Source: Geoanaerobacter pelophilus
GTDB lineage: Bacteria > Desulfobacterota > Desulfuromonadia > Geobacterales > DSM-12255
Assembly: GCF_018476885.1 (NCBI RefSeq)
Contig: NZ_JAHCVJ010000011.1
Span: 1 to 64,000, forward strand
Direction of reading: 5' to 3'
DNA: 64,000 bases
Shown here: piece after piece, positions 24,651 through 31,394 of the stretch
Layout of the letters: each line of letters opens with the position of its first letter
Numbering within the stretch: position 1 is the first letter of the stretch
Translations under genes and position numbers: made by a program
The notes under the pieces: generated by a model
The model's database searches: none
Told to the model about the DNA's origin: nothing
What the model saw: only the letters and a program-made list of their open reading frames with translations

Positions 24651-24998
24651 TTACTCAAACAAGGCAGGCTGGCGGCGCTTGAACTCTTCGGCCCGGATGG
24701 CCTTGATGCGGTCATAGACGTTGCGGGTGGTCATGCCGAACTCCAGCGCCAGCTCCTCATGATTGCTACCGTTGAACTTTTCATACATCTCGCGGTCGCG
24801 GTTGGTAAGCTCGAAGGCCATCCCTTTGGAGAGATAGGGCTGGGTGCCGGCCCAGTCGCGGCGCATGATCTCTGTTACCTGGAATGCTGCCAGCCGAGCG
24901 GTTTCGTTATCTACTCCCAGAGCGGCAGCAATCGGCTCTTCGGCTTTATCGATGAGATCGAGGAATATGTCGGGATAGTTGGTGAGATCAGGCGTCAT
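24651..24998 (-). CDS. mor: Mor/C-family transcription activator
   Basis: 115 aa. The sequence EIMRRDWAGTQPYLSKG, then RDREMYEKFNGSNHEELA and the helix-turn-helix FGMTTRNVYDRIKAI, is the Mor transcription activator family. Mu has two such proteins, Mor for the middle and C for late promoters; only one is seen here, so it may do both. It lies at the end of the early/middle genes and just before the lysis operon. It starts with a four-base overlap with the upstream gene. Confidence 0.92.
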   Translation of the reverse strand: MTPDLTNYPDIFLDLIDKAEEPIAAALGVDNETARLAAFQVTEIMRRDWAGTQPYLSKGMAFELTNRDREMYEKFNGSNHEELALEFGMTTRNVYDRIKAIRAEEFKRRQPALFE

Positions 24999-25489
24999 GG
25001 CTTGCCTCCTTTAAACATCTCTTGCATCTTTGCCAGCTCTTCCTTGGCAACCGCTTCGTCGGCTTCGGTGGGCTGGCGTTTCGCCTGGATATCGCCGGGA
25101 GTACTGGCATTGATCCGCTTCGGCATTTCCTGGATCAGGTCGGCCGGCTGCGGCCACTCTTTGATTTTGCGGTAGAGATACCGGAAACCGGTTTCAATCC
25201 GCTCCCGGTCTTGCTTTTCGTTTACCCGCATGTCCAGGAGTACTTCAACCCACATTTCAGCGGTGATGGGCAGCATCTCAGCTGCAGGGTGACCAGGGAG
25301 CGCCATGGCCATGAGCCGTTGGAAGCCGGTGGCAACGACCTGGTACAACCAGGCGTTTTCCCCCTGTTGTTGATGTTTCCAGACAGCCAGGATCTGAATG
25401 CCCTGGACACGACGGGGAACCGGTGGAGCGGTGGTAGTGGCCTGCCCGTCGGTGCGGCGGGCAAGGTAAAAGGGGTCAGTGCGGGTCAT
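24995..25489 (-). CDS. Unknown early phage protein (164 aa)
   Basis: A soluble, helical protein with a Pro/Thr-rich N-terminus, a middle segment with several Trp and aromatic residues (AVWKHQQQGENAWLYQ, KIKEWPQPADLI) and a charged C-terminal helix ending KMQEMFKGGKP. The EWPQPADLI motif is of a kind found next to replication-related phage proteins, but no catalytic motif is visible. Translated just before mor with a four-base overlap. No function assigned. Confidence 0.7.
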   Translation of the reverse strand: MTRTDPFYLARRTDGQATTTAPPVPRRVQGIQILAVWKHQQQGENAWLYQVVATGFQRLMAMALPGHPAAEMLPITAEMWVEVLLDMRVNEKQDRERIETGFRYLYRKIKEWPQPADLIQEMPKRINASTPGDIQAKRQPTEADEAVAKEELAKMQEMFKGGKP

Positions 25490-25505
25490 TTATGCTCCAA
25501 AATGG

Positions 25506-25715
25506 TTATGGTATAGTGCTACCCGGCATCCGCACAGGGACAACCTGGCCTTTTAAAATTCGTACCGTCGAGTAACTTACAGGAACCAAAACCAACCAAT
25601 CCCCCAAATCACTACGTTCTCCGCACTTTTTACACTTGAGAATTGAAAGCATATTATCTGGGTACCAGACTTCTTTTTGACTGAATCCCTGCTTGTTACA
25701 TTTCGGGCAAATCAT
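25506..25715 (-). CDS. Zinc-ribbon miniprotein (69 aa)
   Basis: Starts best at ATG 25715 (MICPKCNKQGF), since the GGAGG eight bases upstream fits; two earlier in-frame ATGs also exist. ICPKC and LKCKKCGER form a CxxC...CxxC zinc ribbon. The C-terminus is hydrophobic beta with Pro. Its 5' end overlaps the next small gene upstream by 20 bases. Confidence 0.7.
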   Translation of the reverse strand: MICPKCNKQGFSQKEVWYPDNMLSILKCKKCGERSDLGDWLVLVPVSYSTVRILKGQVVPVRMPGSTIP

Positions 25716-25845
25716 TGTCATCATCCTCCGCATCTACCAGATAAAAAACATGATTACAGGCAGAGCAACGGTCTCTCTGATAATCTGAGCATTGCGGGCC
25801 ACTGTGATAGTAAGTTACTTTGCATCCACATTTTGGACAGGCCAT
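25696..25845 (-). CDS. Zinc-finger miniprotein (49 aa)
   Basis: A short ORF with CPKCGCK and CSACNH, giving five or six Cys/His ligands, and an acidic tail (EDDDNDLPEM). ATG 25845 has a GGAGG ribosome site six bases away. It overlaps the following miniprotein gene. Likely DNA, RNA or protein binding; not otherwise recognised. Confidence 0.65.
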   Translation of the reverse strand: MACPKCGCKVTYYHSGPQCSDYQRDRCSACNHVFYLVDAEDDDNDLPEM

Positions 25846-25869
25846 AGATCCTCCGTTCCTGTTCTTATC

Positions 25870-26016
25870 TCAGCCCACATACAAAACCATCAAAGCCGCA
25901 ACCCCCAGCCAGTAAAACGCTTCCGGGTACTGCTTCTTGTCGAGGTTCTTGGTCGATATGGTCATTACGATTATTAAGAGTAGACCGTGCAATGCAGTCT
26001 GAAATGACAGGCCCAT
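25870..26016 (-). CDS. Small membrane protein (48 aa)
   Basis: Two hydrophobic stretches (about residues 9-20 and 34-47) separated by a charged TKNLDKKQYPEA loop. ATG 26016 has a GAGGT ribosome site. Phages of this type carry similar tiny membrane proteins of unknown role. Confidence 0.55.
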   Translation of the reverse strand: MGLSFQTALHGLLLIIVMTISTKNLDKKQYPEAFYWLGVAALMVLYVG

Positions 26017-26020
26017 GCCG

Positions 26021-26431
26021 TTACCTCTCTAACCATTTCTTCAATGCCTCGATCAGTACGATCTTTTGGGCAGTGGTACACCAGCGGATGCTGTCCCGGC
26101 TGGTCATGCGCTTGACATAGGCTGCCAGGGCGGTTTCGGTATTGGCCTCGACCTTGCCGGCCTTGTGCAGCTCTGCCCAGAGTGCCCGGATCTTCATAGT
26201 CATGGCATCGGCGCCGTTTTTGGGATTAAAGTCTTTACGCTTTGACTTCCACACCCCGGCGGCCTGGGCCTTGGTCTCCAGATCCTGGATGAGCTGCAGA
26301 GTTTTACGCGGCGTCAGATCCTTGGACGAGGCGACGCCATAGGTGGCCAGCACGTCGCGATAGGTGTCTTCATCAAGGTTTAAAGCACCTTTTAAAGTGT
26401 GGATTATCTTTATTTGGACTGGGGTTGGCAT
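26021..26431 (-). CDS. Mu gp16-like protein (DUF1018)
   Basis: 136 aa. QIKIIHTLKGALNLDEDTYRDVL followed by KDLTPRKTLQLI and a C-terminal KIVLIEALKKWL is the gp16/DUF1018 family, a small early or middle protein of Mu-like phages without a known activity. It usually lies just upstream of mor, as here. Overlaps the membrane-protein gene upstream by 22 bases. Confidence 0.85.
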   Translation of the reverse strand: MPTPVQIKIIHTLKGALNLDEDTYRDVLATYGVASSKDLTPRKTLQLIQDLETKAQAAGVWKSKRKDFNPKNGADAMTMKIRALWAELHKAGKVEANTETALAAYVKRMTSRDSIRWCTTAQKIVLIEALKKWLER

Positions 26432-26622
26432 GGCTGCTCCGATTCAACAGTAGTCGGCTTTACAGGGTTATCCATGGCCCACTTTTCCAGTTGCTCCCAG
26501 AATTCCCTGGCATTGATACGCGGATAGACTTTGATTCCGGTGATCTTGATATTTTCTGCCCGGTGCATGGCCCAGAAATAGCCGATGCCGATGCCAATTA
26601 TGAGGATGGTTATTTCGTTCAT
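26410..26622 (-). CDS. Single-helix membrane protein (70 aa)
   Basis: One N-terminal membrane helix (residues 4-19) and a soluble tail with KVYPRINAREFWEQLEKW. The start follows the previous stop by one base. Unknown role. Confidence 0.55.
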   Translation of the reverse strand: MNEITILIIGIGIGYFWAMHRAENIKITGIKVYPRINAREFWEQLEKWAMDNPVKPTTVESEQPCQPQSK

Positions 26623-26623
26623 G

Positions 26624-26776
26624 TTATCTCCCGAATATTTCGAGCTGCTCTTTCATTGACTCCAGCACCAACCGCCATGCCTCGTTTTCCGCTTCTCTGC
26701 GGGGCATGCCGCCGCAGTACTCCATGATGGCGGCCCGCTCCTCGTACTCTTCCCGTTTATCAGGTGGCAAAATCAT
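26624..26776 (-). CDS. Small phage protein with ERAAIMEYxGG motif (50 aa)
   Basis: The sequence EERAAIMEYCGGMPRREAE is a motif I recognise from many small phage proteins and from the ends of phage replication proteins; its role is not known. The ORF is 50 codons and ends next to the start of the membrane-protein gene. No strong ribosome site was identified. Confidence 0.6.
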   Translation of the reverse strand: MILPPDKREEYEERAAIMEYCGGMPRREAENEAWRLVLESMKEQLEIFGR

Positions 26777-26837
26777 GTATAACTCACGCAGCAGCGGATA
26801 AACCGCTGTGCTTGGCTGTTATAAATCTCTCCGCGTG

Positions 26838-27620
26838 TCAGACGAAACACACTCCGCTGTTGCAATAATTCCCGCTGTCGAACAGTGTCGGCTCCGCTTC
26901 AAAATCTACCTGGGTCAGCGGAGTACAAGATTTGTGCAGCCAAGCATGTGGGTCAACCGTTTGTAACTCAGCCTCAAACTGTACAGCCTTTGCAAATTCG
27001 TCCTGAGATAATCCGCGCCATTCGTCATCCGCTTGGTTGGGACACATCCAACATCGGGACCGGGGAGGCGTAGGCCACCCCATTCGCTCGACTTCCCTTA
27101 TTGCCTCATGACGCTTCAATGGCACATCTACAATCAACGGAAACCGAATCTGCCCTTTTTGGTATTCGTCACCCATCATCATGCGTTGAGCGCGTCGCCA
27201 CTCATCAAGAGAAAACCCGATCCATTTCCGGTACTTGCTGCGAGTGATTCCAAACGTACGCGACAAATATCGGTTCACAACCTCAATCTTCCATGCGGTA
27301 CTACAAAATCCACTGAGCTTGCCCGAATCTCCGTTTTGGGACGTGAATACCGGAATCAATAGCGTGTTCTCGTTGTGTGTCTGGTAGTTTCTTCCATGTG
27401 CTGGCATACTTTGCCATTCGGGGCCGATTCGATGCACGTCAACGCCAATATCCGCCATTGCAGGCCGCACTACTGCGTCCATATATTGCCAAGTGGTGTC
27501 GCATTCCCGGCCAGTATCAGCAATCACCATAAAATCAGGCTTAGGTAACTTCCCTTGCACTATCAGCGCGGAGATGCAGGCGCTTTGCGTCCCGCCACCA
27601 GATGAAAAAACCTCGTACAT
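26838..27620 (-). CDS. PAPS-reductase-like PP-loop protein
   Basis: 260 aa from ATG 27620 (AGGAG ribosome site, six-base spacing). SSGGGTQSACISAL is the PP-loop that binds the ATP or PAPS phosphates; FMVIADTGRECDTTW follows as in PAPS reductases and ATP pyrophosphatases. Cys clusters FCSTAW, RCWMCPNQADDEWRG and YCNSGVCF could hold zinc or an iron-sulfur cluster. Phage members of this family may act in nucleic acid or sulfur modification; the substrate is unknown. An attC-like site lies just upstream of its start. Confidence 0.8.
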   Translation of the reverse strand: MYEVFSSGGGTQSACISALIVQGKLPKPDFMVIADTGRECDTTWQYMDAVVRPAMADIGVDVHRIGPEWQSMPAHGRNYQTHNENTLLIPVFTSQNGDSGKLSGFCSTAWKIEVVNRYLSRTFGITRSKYRKWIGFSLDEWRRAQRMMMGDEYQKGQIRFPLIVDVPLKRHEAIREVERMGWPTPPRSRCWMCPNQADDEWRGLSQDEFAKAVQFEAELQTVDPHAWLHKSCTPLTQVDFEAEPTLFDSGNYCNSGVCFV

Positions 27621-27651
27621 TGCAGCTCCTTTGCTTCGTAGAACCAACGAT

Positions 27652-27712
27652 TTATAACTAGACGCTCGAAGCCGACTGCGCTTCGCTTGCGGTTCATCTG
27701 AAGCCGTTATGA
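27652..27712 (-). other. attC-like recombination site between two early genes
   Basis: Read on the minus strand, a TCATAAC box and a GTTATAA box bracket 47 bp that fold: GAACCG pairs with CGG-C-TTC leaving a bulged base, and GCG/CGC form the tip. Boxes with AAC/GTT ends, an imperfect inner stem and length of about 60 bp are the marks of integron cassette attC sites of the aadA type. The TAA stop of the HTH gene lies inside the first box, as is usual for cassettes. No integrase gene is seen here. Confidence 0.5.
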
Positions 27713-27934
27713 GCTTCTTGGTCTGCCCATTTTTGCATATTGGAATTTTCGTTCTTTCAAGGTTTGCAAAAGTATTGCAGCGAGATCTTCTCGGATTTCT
27801 TTGCCTTGTCGGGCGCCCGATATTACATGGTCACTGACCCCTGATTGTGCAGCTAATGCAATGTTTGTGGCTTCCGCGTCCCGCATCAGTTTGGACAATT
27901 CGGGGACTTTAACTGTTTTTTGCCATCGTCCCAT
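27707..27934 (-). CDS. XRE-type helix-turn-helix protein (75 aa)
   Basis: ATG 27934 overlaps the stop of the upstream gene (ATGA). NIALAAQSGVSDHVISGARQG is a Cro/CI-like helix-turn-helix. The rest is a charged helix. The stop codon falls in the attC-like site. Likely a small DNA-binding regulator or a cassette gene. Confidence 0.65.
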   Translation of the reverse strand: MGRWQKTVKVPELSKLMRDAEATNIALAAQSGVSDHVISGARQGKEIREDLAAILLQTLKERKFQYAKMGRPRSS

Positions 27935-28281
27935 CAGGCCTCCAGAATCATCCTCGATACGTTGCCTGGAACTATGCCTTGCATCTGGCACTCGCACACT
28001 CCGTCGCCCCATGCCTGGCGGGCGGCACAGTGGGCCGTATGGCCCTGTTCACATAGCGCCATTTCAACCTGAAACTTTTCATTATCCTCTTCAATCTCTG
28101 CAGCGCTGAGATGTTCATCTATTGCCCGTTGCTGATCGCGGATAACCTTCTCTTCCAATGCAGCCCGGAAATAGTCGGAGATCGACAAGCAGTCGCGCTG
28201 ATTGTGAATCTCTGCCAGGAGCTGGTCGCAGATCCTGGTACTGACGATATTGTACTGTGGGTGCTCTTTCATTTTGCCCAT
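27934..28281 (-). CDS. Unknown early protein with RHH-like N-terminus (115 aa)
   Basis: The start could be the first Met or Met4 (28272). NIVSTRICDQLLAEI and LSISDYFRAALEEKVI look like a ribbon-helix-helix with its alpha-helices; the second half is Cys-rich (ALCEQGHTAHCAARQAWGDG, VCECQ), possibly metal binding. It overlaps the HTH gene downstream. No family assigned. Confidence 0.6.
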   Translation of the reverse strand: MGKMKEHPQYNIVSTRICDQLLAEIHNQRDCLSISDYFRAALEEKVIRDQQRAIDEHLSAAEIEEDNEKFQVEMALCEQGHTAHCAARQAWGDGVCECQMQGIVPGNVSRMILEA

Positions 28282-28283
28282 GG

Positions 28284-28544
28284 TTATGCCGCCTTACCTG
28301 CCAGCAATGAGCTGGACAACTGACGAGCTGCAGCCGGATCCGGGAGCCAATAAGATGCCGGCCGTTTTTGATCGCAACGGATATTGAAGCCATTGACGCG
28401 CAGCTCGGCAGCAGCAGAGTTGACGGCGCAGATATCAGCTTTCAGGATGATATCCAGGGTGGTGTGCTTTTTGCCGTCCAGGAGGAGTTCCAGCATTCGC
28501 TGCAACCGCAGGCTTTTTTCGTATTTCGCATAGTGGGTTGACAT
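28284..28544 (-). CDS. Winged-helix-like small protein (86 aa)
   Basis: RLQRMLELLLDGKKHTTLDII followed by NSAAAELRVNGFNIRC reads as a winged helix-turn-helix, the form used in small phage proteins for DNA binding. A Pro/Ala-rich C-terminus follows. Ribosome site GGAGC precedes ATG 28544. Confidence 0.6.
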   Translation of the reverse strand: MSTHYAKYEKSLRLQRMLELLLDGKKHTTLDIILKADICAVNSAAAELRVNGFNIRCDQKRPASYWLPDPAAARQLSSSLLAGKAA

Positions 28545-28553
28545 GAGGGCTCC

Positions 28554-28847
28554 TTATTTAATGATCCCGTCCGGGAACTGCTCCAACAATCGGGCATCGA
28601 TCCGATCGGGCAGAGTGGCAAAGAATTCGCGGTCGCGGCGATGGGCTTCTCTGGCTGCAGTTGCCACGGCCTCGGGAATACCGCGCTTGCCGGCTTCATA
28701 GTCCTGGTAGGTACGCCGCGGCAGGCCGAGCAGGCGGTACATATCGCAGGTGCCAATGCCTATTTCACGGCGCAAGCGCTTCAATTCTGCGCCGGTCATG
28801 TGCGTGCAGTTTTGGCGCTTTTTTGTTTTTTTAACTGGTTTTTGCAC
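28554..28847 (-). CDS. XRE-type regulator (97 aa)
   Basis: A basic N-terminus, then TGAELKRLRREIGIGTCDMYR and RRTYQDYEAGKRGIPEAV: a helix-turn-helix of the XRE kind. GTG 28847 has a GGAG site at some distance; ATG 28799 is an alternative without a ribosome site. Overlaps the zinc-ribbon gene upstream by 17 bases. Confidence 0.65.
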   Translation of the reverse strand: MQKPVKKTKKRQNCTHMTGAELKRLRREIGIGTCDMYRLLGLPRRTYQDYEAGKRGIPEAVATAAREAHRRDREFFATLPDRIDARLLEQFPDGIIK

Positions 28848-29025
28848 GCGGGTTATTCTCCAGTAAGATGCGACAACCCAAGATCAGGTATCCACGATCA
28901 ACTCTTTCGAGTCGGAAATACCCTCCGCAGTTAACGCATCTGAGGTAGCGATCCTTCCGGAGGCGGTCGTACGCATAGGATATGACCAGTAATCCGTGGC
29001 ATCTGCCGCAGCGGTTATTTCGCAT
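28831..29025 (-). CDS. Zinc-ribbon miniprotein (64 aa)
   Basis: ATG 29025 lies within the end of the upstream gene. CGRCHGLLVISYAYD and LRCVNCGGYFRL make a four-Cys ribbon like that of phage Com/Dnmp-type proteins. In Mu the Com protein, also a small zinc ribbon, controls mom translation; this one could be of that kind but its place in the early region differs. Confidence 0.62.
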   Translation of the reverse strand: MRNNRCGRCHGLLVISYAYDRLRKDRYLRCVNCGGYFRLERVDRGYLILGCRILLENNPRAKTS

Positions 29026-29233
29026 GGTTACACCATCGCAGGAATATTTCACCGTTGCGTTTTTCGCGAATGACCGGCAATACCGAAACTGCGGAATTGA
29101 CCAGCCTGAGCGTCTGCCTGTACGAGATTGAGTAGATCTCGCAGAGTTTGTTCAACGACAAACGCTGTCCGGCCTGGAGCCTTATTATCAAGTCGAGCGC
29201 ACGCTCGAAATTGCTGTGTTCGCACCTACCCAT
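29015..29233 (-). CDS. Small helix-turn-helix protein (72 aa)
   Basis: LQAGQRLSLNKLCEIYSISYRQTLRLVNS is a helix-turn-helix, followed by a beta hairpin and basic end. Three hairpins lie just upstream, the last with the GGGAGGGG ribosome site. Confidence 0.6.
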   Translation of the reverse strand: MGRCEHSNFERALDLIIRLQAGQRLSLNKLCEIYSISYRQTLRLVNSAVSVLPVIREKRNGEIFLRWCNHAK

Positions 29234-29245
29234 AACCCCTCCCAG

Positions 29246-29341
29246 CCTCCCCTTATCAAAGGGGAGGAGTTGGCTGCATCATCAGGCCCGGAGCGCCACC
29301 TCCGGGCGACGACCATATCGAGGATATGCACGATATGGTCG
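29246..29341 (-). other. Three tandem hairpins (possible structured RNA)
   Basis: In 96 bases: CCTCCCC/GGGGAGG (29246-29267), GCCCGGAG/CTCCGGGC (29286-29307) and a perfect 11-bp pair CGACCATATCG/CGATATGGTCG (29310-29341). They lie between two early genes, without U-tracts. They may terminate in part, protect mRNA ends, act as a small RNA, or sequester the ribosome site of the gene at 29233. Confidence 0.55.
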
Positions 29342-29349
29342 TTTCGCAG

Positions 29350-29586
29350 TTATTCTTTAAGCTGGTAGCCGTTGCACTTGAGCAGTGCCGTGCCGCTAGC
29401 CATGTGACCATCAGAGCCGACATCGACAGAGGTGAGAATCGGGCCGATAGTGTGAGCCATTTTGCCAATGTTGCAGAATGACGTGTGCTGGCAGCTCTGG
29501 CAGGCATTGTAATCAGAGTATGCGCTGCCTTCTCTGGTTGTTGGGTTAGTTCCATCGGGTCGGGTTACTTGTGCGCTCCAGGTCAT
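29350..29586 (-). CDS. Cys-rich unknown protein (78 aa)
   Basis: ATG 29586 has GGAGGAAG eight bases upstream and overlaps the TGA of the preceding miniprotein (ATGA). YNACQSCQHTSFCNIG gives a compact Cys cluster, followed by a helix and GTALLKCNGYQ. It may hold zinc or an iron-sulfur cluster. Not recognised. Confidence 0.6.
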   Translation of the reverse strand: MTWSAQVTRPDGTNPTTREGSAYSDYNACQSCQHTSFCNIGKMAHTIGPILTSVDVGSDGHMASGTALLKCNGYQLKE

Positions 29587-29711
29587 TTCACTTCCTCCTT
29601 CTTGGGTTTGAGTATTTCGCCACACTTGTGGCAGATCAGCTTACCGTCCTCCCAGATCCTCTCCCAGGGTGGGTAGTGGTCGCAGCCGAATAGATCAAGG
29701 TTCTGACTCAT
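29583..29711 (-). CDS. Zinc-knuckle miniprotein (42 aa)
   Basis: Short ORF with FGCDHYPPWERIWEDGK and ICHKCGEIL, ending KPKKEEVK. ATG 29711 overlaps the stop of the gene before it, TGA overlaps the next start. Typical early phage miniprotein. Confidence 0.6.
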   Translation of the reverse strand: MSQNLDLFGCDHYPPWERIWEDGKLICHKCGEILKPKKEEVK

Positions 29712-29917
29712 GCCGCACTCCTTTTGCTTAAATTTCTGTTTCGTGCCAGCGTCACAAGCGTGTTTGCAGCATGCCTTCTGGCCTCCCGATCAGCGGATGT
29801 GTTTTTAAAAGTACGCATCGATGGATGATCTGAGAACTCAGCCTCGCAAGCGGCGCAAAGCATAGTGTTTGGTTCTTTTTTCCCACCGCAGGGGCAGGAA
29901 GTGTTTTCGTAACTCAC
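29708..29917 (-). CDS. Zinc-ribbon miniprotein, GTG start (69 aa)
   Basis: GTG 29917 is preceded by AAGGAGG and overlaps the TGA of the upstream gene. The protein has SCPCGGKKEP and LCAACEAEF, four Cys in a ribbon, then a basic helix. Longer reading frames upstream are not supported by a ribosome site. Confidence 0.62.
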   Translation of the reverse strand: MSYENTSCPCGGKKEPNTMLCAACEAEFSDHPSMRTFKNTSADREARRHAANTLVTLARNRNLSKRSAA

Positions 29918-30090
29918 GCGGCCTCCTTGATCCCATAAAGCCGGTTCTGATCGCGAACGGCGTCGGCCAGCGTCTTGACTCCGCCTATGGTGGCCAGGGT
30001 TTCGCCGCACTGGGCGCAAACCTTGTGGATCAGGCCGGGAACGGTGCAGTCGTCTTCTATTTTGGTGCCTTTACACGTTGGGCATTCCAT
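29914..30090 (-). CDS. Zinc-ribbon miniprotein (58 aa)
   Basis: MECPTCKGTKIEDD and VCAQCGETL give a four-Cys ribbon, followed by a helix ending LYGIKEAA. ATG 30090 follows a GGGGGAAACC ribosome site. Overlaps the next gene by four bases. Confidence 0.65.
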   Translation of the reverse strand: MECPTCKGTKIEDDCTVPGLIHKVCAQCGETLATIGGVKTLADAVRDQNRLYGIKEAA

Positions 30091-30100
30091 GGTTTCCCCC

Positions 30101-30718
30101 CTATGCCGCGACGTTCAGCGGCAGCGGATTGTATCTGCCGTCTGCGTCGCGCTCGTAGATGCGGATGTAGGCCTTCGAGTCAACGACCTGGAGCGATTCG
30201 CCAATGGCCTTCATGGCGTTCTGCCAGCGCTCGTCGGTGATCTCCAGCCGCCGCAGCGACAGGATACTGTTGATATTGAGCCGACCGGCCTTGTCGACCT
30301 GGAAGGCTCTATTGATCAAGGTGCGGATCTCGGAGCGGCTACCAGCCGACCACTCGGTAATACACTCGTCGATAAGCGCCTTGGCAGCCTGCAGCCGCTC
30401 GTCGAATACCTGATACTCGTCGATGCTCCGCACAACCTTGTAGCGGCCGTTGAAGCTGGTGAGAGTGACATTGCCGACCTTGCCGCCAAGCTTTGCGCCA
30501 TACTTTTCAGCCGAAAGCGCAACAAACGCCTCGATATCGCCCATGGTCGAGTGCTTGAAATCGGCTATGGTTTTGGACAACTCTCTGGCCTTGTCGACGA
30601 TCTCTGCGACCAGGCAATCGCGCTCGATGTCGATCGGCTTGATCCGGTCGATCGGGATGAGCGCTCCCTGGGCGTTTTTCTTGTATCCGGCTGGTATTTC
30701 GGTTGATACTTGTGACAT
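30101..30718 (-). CDS. DUF3164 family early phage protein
   Basis: 205 aa. IPAGYKKNAQGALIPIDRIKP is the family start, and DECITEWSAGSRSEIRTLINRAF followed by GRLNINSILSLRRLEI is its conserved centre; length is typical. The family is found in the early region of Mu-like phages shortly after the B gene; its activity is unknown. GGAGAT ribosome site before ATG 30718. Confidence 0.87.
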   Translation of the reverse strand: MSQVSTEIPAGYKKNAQGALIPIDRIKPIDIERDCLVAEIVDKARELSKTIADFKHSTMGDIEAFVALSAEKYGAKLGGKVGNVTLTSFNGRYKVVRSIDEYQVFDERLQAAKALIDECITEWSAGSRSEIRTLINRAFQVDKAGRLNINSILSLRRLEITDERWQNAMKAIGESLQVVDSKAYIRIYERDADGRYNPLPLNVAA

Positions 30719-30730
30719 TAATGATCTCCT

Positions 30731-30865
30731 TTATATCTGGCGCAGGACGCCATTGGTGTAGAGCAGTCCGACCAAGCAGCGGCAGCGTGCGCGGTCACGA
30801 AGAAAACGCTTGGTGCGGTTCCATTTACGGCGGTTATCGAGGTGCTTTAAGATGCGTTTAAGCAT
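30731..30865 (-). CDS. Small basic protein (44 aa)
   Basis: Very basic, with RRKWNRTKRFLRDRARCRC and few acidic residues. GGAGG ribosome site near ATG 30865. Possibly nucleic acid binding; not recognised. Confidence 0.5.
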   Translation of the reverse strand: MLKRILKHLDNRRKWNRTKRFLRDRARCRCLVGLLYTNGVLRQI

Positions 30866-30867
30866 GG

Positions 30868-31062
30868 TTACGCCTCCTTTGATCGTTTGGTTGTTGCGCC
30901 CTTGGCGCCAGTGAGCCCGTTCTGATCGATTACCGTCGGGCGGCGAATGATGAAGTCTCGGAATTTGCGATCGCCACAGTTAAGGCAGCCAATGGACTGG
31001 GTTTGACCGTAGATGTCGCGCTCCGGGAACAAGACTCCGGTTTTGCATCGTGGGCATTTCAT
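30868..31062 (-). CDS. Zinc-ribbon miniprotein (64 aa)
   Basis: MKCPRCKTGVLFPERD and IGCLNCGDRKFRDF form the ribbon, followed by a basic tail. The start overlaps the stop of the HTH gene upstream (ATGA). One of several related miniproteins in this early block. Confidence 0.67.
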   Translation of the reverse strand: MKCPRCKTGVLFPERDIYGQTQSIGCLNCGDRKFRDFIIRRPTVIDQNGLTGAKGATTKRSKEA

Positions 31063-31394
31063 TTGCCACCTCCATTGTTTCTAAGCTCTGAGGGGTCGCA
31101 CTCTTTGCAGGCCCTCCAGATCTTGACGCGCAAGGGGTTGGTGGCAATGAGCGGACGGTTGCGGTTGTCGCTGCATTTCTTTAGCGGTATCTCTCCGAGC
31201 AGCGGGCAGTGGACAGTGGTTTGGCCGAAGGCCTCTTCTACTAGATCGAGGATGGCATCCGGGCTGGCCTTGTAATCGCCGGAGAGGATCTGGCAGATTG
31301 CTGCTGCGCTCTTGCCGATCCGGCGGGCGACATTGGCCTGGCCGTGCTGGGCAACCATGCGCTTGAGTAAGTCCATGCGATCAGGCCGCGTCAT
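31059..31394 (-). CDS. Helix-turn-helix protein with Cys-containing tail (111 aa)
   Basis: GQANVARRIGKSAAAICQILSG is a clear helix-turn-helix; further on are single Cys residues (VHCPLLGEIPLKKC, RACKECDPSELRN) that could bind metal. Small regulators of this kind are common after B in Mu-like phages. Overlaps its upstream neighbour by 14 bases. Confidence 0.65.
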   Translation of the reverse strand: MTRPDRMDLLKRMVAQHGQANVARRIGKSAAAICQILSGDYKASPDAILDLVEEAFGQTTVHCPLLGEIPLKKCSDNRNRPLIATNPLRVKIWRACKECDPSELRNNGGGK

